DNA of 43,381 nucleotides. Source: a virus. Positions 41,095 through 43,381 of this stretch are shown in pieces. Under the pieces are notes generated by a model. That model was not told where the DNA came from. It searched no databases and worked only from the letters and a program-made list of their open reading frames with translations. Position 1 is the first letter of the stretch, and every line of letters starts with the position of its first letter. A program made the position numbers and the translations under genes. Where the stretch lies: positions 1 to 43,381 of IMG/VR virus record IMGVR_UViG_3300030329_002110; one strand, given 5' to 3'.

Positions 41095-41387
41095 TTTTTT
41101 CCCATTAGTTTTTTAACACACTCTAAATAGGTTATTGCATAACCTATAATGTCTTTTACGCTATCCATATGTGTTGGAGTTGTAAGCAATCTTACAATCT
41201 TTACCCAAATCATTATAAGTGCAAAATGATAATTAGAAACTTTACCGTTCTTTTTAATGGCATACTCGGTTATAGCATTAATACCAACTGCACACAAATC
41301 ATGGTTCTCTTCAATATCGCCATAATTTTTACCACGCTGGTTTATAATATTAACAGCATCTTTTGTTATTTCTTCACCTATTTTCAT
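41091..41387 (-). CDS. DUF6378-like protein
   Basis: 98 residues, all helical. The segments RGKNYGDIEENHDLCA, FALIMIWVKIVRLLTTPTHM and DSVKDIIGYAITYLECVKKL follow the pattern of the DUF6378 family, which resembles the all-alpha MazG-type nucleotide pyrophosphohydrolase fold, although metal-binding Glu clusters are not clearly complete. It is between a small protein gene and the polymerase gene, overlapping both, so a role in nucleotide supply for replication is plausible but unproven. Confidence 0.78.
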   Translation of the reverse strand: MKIGEEITKDAVNIINQRGKNYGDIEENHDLCAVGINAITEYAIKKNGKVSNYHFALIMIWVKIVRLLTTPTHMDSVKDIIGYAITYLECVKKLMGKK

Positions 41388-41535
41388 TGTCTAACTCCAA
41401 AATTTCTTGTTTTAATTCTTCTATTACAGTCTTAAAATAATTTGGACGCTCTATCTTTTTTAAAAATTTTTGATGCTTAGTGTGTAGCATCCCATAGTAC
41501 AAAAGTGATTGTCTTAATTGTTCTCTTTTATTCAT
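41374..41535 (-). CDS. Small helical protein between helicase and DUF6378-like genes
   Basis: 53 residues (ATG at 41535, TGA at 41374). The start overlaps the helicase stop (ATGA) and the end overlaps the next gene by 14 bases, the same coupling used by its neighbours. Sequence is charged and helical (REQLRQSLLYYGMLHTKHQK, then IEELKQEILEL), suggesting a coiled-coil oligomer or protein-partner. No family recognised. Confidence 0.65.
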   Translation of the reverse strand: MNKREQLRQSLLYYGMLHTKHQKFLKKIERPNYFKTVIEELKQEILELDNENR

Positions 41536-43052
41536 AAATCAAACCCATACCTTCCTGATTTTAATATTATATGTAATTCTTTTTTTGCTCTTGTCATACC
41601 AACATACCATACTCTTCTCTCGGCATCTTGATCTTCACTCTCGACACATGCTTTTGTCGAATCCATAAGTATTGCTACATTATCTGCTTCTCCACCTTTT
41701 GCTCTATGTATTGTCGATACACGGATTCTAGGATCTTGCGACAAAATTTTCTCTCCTCGCCTTCTGGTGGAAACTATGTATGCAACAACTTGTTCTGATA
41801 GTTTCAGAACCTTTTGCCAACCCATAAAATTATGTGCTTTAAATCCACACAAATTTTTCAAGTGATCTAAATTATATTCTAAATCATCAACAAGATTACC
41901 CATAGCTTTTCTACCAGCTCTTGTAATCAAAGAGGGGTCTATAAATTTAGCAAAAACTTTTAACAATTTTGGTTCAACTGCTCTACCTTTTTGTAAAGAT
42001 ATCCATACCTCTATCGCTAACAATATATTAAGAGAAACAGACCAACCCTCGCCCTCTCTCCAAAAGATGTAACCTTCTTCTCTAAGTTTGTGACATACTT
42101 TATTAGCTATATAATTTGTTCTTGTGAGTATCAACCACTCGCCCTCTCGCATATCAACATCAAGAATATCATTATGCCATGTAACCATGCCCTTCTCTTC
42201 AGTTGGAACCCATTCTTTTTTTTCTCTTATTGCTATTTGCTCTGTAATATTTTCTGCCCATGCGTGAATGTGATTTGGAACTCTGTGTGACTTTTCTAAT
42301 AAAATCTTTTGGGGACTTGCCTGTAAAAAATGTTTTACATCTACACCCATCCAAGAGTATATCGCCTGGTCATCATCTCCAGCATAGTATACATGCTCTG
42401 AATTAGGGACGAGAACGTCCTTGACCATCTTCCATTGTATTGGTGCTAAGTCTTGAGCTTCGTCTATGATAAGCATATGAAACTTAGGAGAAGTGCCACC
42501 TTTGATAAATCTTTCTATCATATCAATAAAATCAATCTTGCCTTTTCTTTCCTTAAAATCTTTATAAGCCTTGTCCAACACCGACAACTGTTGCCAACTC
42601 ATGTTCATAAAATTTAAACCTCTGTGAAATTCATCTTGCAAATCAGTTTGTTTGACTCTTGCATACTGTATTAATGACATATAACTATCTCCACCAGCAC
42701 CTATAGAAAACAAAGGTCCCTCTTCCATATTAAGTGTCTGTGTGCTTCTGAAATCTAAACCAACCAATGCTCCCAACTCGTTGTAGTCACGACCAGACAT
42801 AACTTCAGCCGTGCTCAAGCCAAGCCAACTAAAAGCAAGGGAGTGCAAAGTTCTAAAATAAATCATGTCTTTTGGATCTAAGTCAAGATCTCTCAAAGCT
42901 CTGGTCTTTGCCTCTGTGGCTGCCTTTTTACTAAATGACATAAAAGCAATGTTCCTCGGTGTGACACCACCAATCAAGTGATCCTTAACTAGATCTATTA
43001 AATATGTGGTCTTACCTGTACCAGGTGGACCGAATATAGTAGTCTCTTTCAA
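41532..43052 (-). CDS. SF1A helicase, UvrD/PcrA/Rep-like
   Basis: 506 residues. All core motifs are visible in order: Walker A GPPGTGKTTY (8-17), Ia FMSFSKKAATEAK, II LIIDEAQDLAP, III YAGDDDQAIYSWMG, IV around SHRVPNHIH, V VSTIHRAKGGEADN and VI RVWYVGMTRAKKELH. It is shorter than cellular UvrD (about 720), with reduced 1B/2B subdomains. It translocates 3'-5' on ssDNA in known relatives and would serve phage replication or repair. Overlaps the gene upstream by ATGA and the small gene downstream by ATGA. Confidence 0.93.
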   Translation of the reverse strand: MKETTIFGPPGTGKTTYLIDLVKDHLIGGVTPRNIAFMSFSKKAATEAKTRALRDLDLDPKDMIYFRTLHSLAFSWLGLSTAEVMSGRDYNELGALVGLDFRSTQTLNMEEGPLFSIGAGGDSYMSLIQYARVKQTDLQDEFHRGLNFMNMSWQQLSVLDKAYKDFKERKGKIDFIDMIERFIKGGTSPKFHMLIIDEAQDLAPIQWKMVKDVLVPNSEHVYYAGDDDQAIYSWMGVDVKHFLQASPQKILLEKSHRVPNHIHAWAENITEQIAIREKKEWVPTEEKGMVTWHNDILDVDMREGEWLILTRTNYIANKVCHKLREEGYIFWREGEGWSVSLNILLAIEVWISLQKGRAVEPKLLKVFAKFIDPSLITRAGRKAMGNLVDDLEYNLDHLKNLCGFKAHNFMGWQKVLKLSEQVVAYIVSTRRRGEKILSQDPRIRVSTIHRAKGGEADNVAILMDSTKACVESEDQDAERRVWYVGMTRAKKELHIILKSGRYGFDL

Positions 43053-43381
43053 AACGGAACCTCATCTGTTTCTATTGTTATTGGTTTTATTTCTATCTCT
43101 CCACCAAACTCTGGTATCCACCAAACTCTAACGGACTTCCACTTGCCTTGTGAGTTCTGAAATTTTTTAACAAGCGAACTGTCTCCATTGTTTATCTCTT
43201 TGAGTCGCTCTTGTACTTGTGCTCTTGTATAGTTATCAAACTTTCTATTTCGTAGAAACTCCATCAAAGAATCTATCTTAAAATAAGTTCTTGCTTCCTC
43301 TCCGTCTGTGTATGGCTTACCAAGAACAACCTCTTCAAAACTTTGTGCTTGTACTCTGCCCGTGCAAAACAATTCAAGGTA
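43049..43381 (-). CDS. C-terminal part of a replication-type protein (winged-helix-like), truncated by window edge
   Basis: About 110 residues; the frame is open to the window end, the first in-frame start is only a TTG at 43372, so the gene begins outside. Segment DSLMEFLRNRKFDNYTRAQV followed by RLKEINNGDSS and VRVWWIPEFGG looks like a winged-helix DNA-binding end, similar to C-termini of primase- or helicase-associated proteins in marine phages. It is coupled to the helicase by ATGA. Identity cannot be fixed from this fragment. Confidence 0.6.
   Translation of the reverse strand, partial: YLELFCTGRVQAQSFEEVVLGKPYTDGEEARTYFKIDSLMEFLRNRKFDNYTRAQVQERLKEINNGDSSLVKKFQNSQGKWKSVRVWWIPEFGGEIEIKPITIETDEVPF

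Noticed and set aside
1-43381. Integrase, transfer RNA genes, IS elements or attachment sites
   Set aside because: No recombinase motif, no cloverleaf-like sequence noticed by eye and no flanking repeats were found; absence by eye is not proof.

Overview
The window is a 43.4 kb stretch of an AT-rich, tightly packed tailed-phage genome. It carries the late (virion and lysis) module of a podovirus-like phage on the + strand and the edge of a replication module on the - strand. A P22-type portal, P22 gp4/gp10-like neck and tail genes, very large internal virion proteins and the absence of any tail-tube, sheath or tape-measure gene point to a short-tailed phage. Many small proteins resemble those of uncultured marine phages of alphaproteobacteria (SAR11/SAR116-type hosts). 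That habitat and host call is inference from recalled families, not a search. No integrase, tRNA, CRISPR array, IS element or terminase was seen; terminase probably lies outside the window.

Layout: (1) 1-5132, 3' part of a giant virion protein. (2) 5132-8630, portal, two small membrane proteins and a 3-TM holin. (3) 8627-11366, basic proteins, a possible structural protein and a GroES-like co-chaperonin. (4) 11370-14315, scaffold, a conserved head-module protein, decoration-like protein and major capsid protein, closed by a strong intrinsic terminator. (5) 14429-18707, head-decoration-like proteins, a run of very basic mini-proteins in overlapping frames, and two head-tail adaptors. (6) 18739-19458, a Rossmann-type MptE/DUF115-like gene with its own promoter. 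(7) 19451-24955, tail and receptor-binding proteins: a repeat protein with a cupredoxin-like domain, an S74 self-cleaving fibre and a glycine-rich adhesin. (8) 24992-26723, three consecutive 2OG-Fe(II) oxygenases. (9) 26768-37807, a split gp10-like tail protein and internal/ejection proteins. (10) 37804-39089, an M15 endolysin and two conserved small genes. (11) 39184-43381 (- strand), family A DNA polymerase (Leu at the 762 position), a DUF6378-like protein, a small unrecognised protein, an SF1 UvrD-like helicase and the C-terminal part of another replication-type protein.

Genes are joined by one-base TAATG/TAGTG or four-base ATGA overlaps almost throughout, implying translational coupling in long polycistronic messages. 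The exceptions are informative: the clearest promoter-like sequences and inverted repeats sit around the accessory cargo (the MptE-like gene and the oxygenase cassette) and after the capsid terminator. The most unusual content is the triple oxygenase cassette beside the adhesin genes, a tail protein with an apparently intact type-1 copper ligand set, a 22-residue repeat module seen in one tail protein with related segments in two or three other virion ORFs, and a dense cluster of overlapping basic mini-genes.
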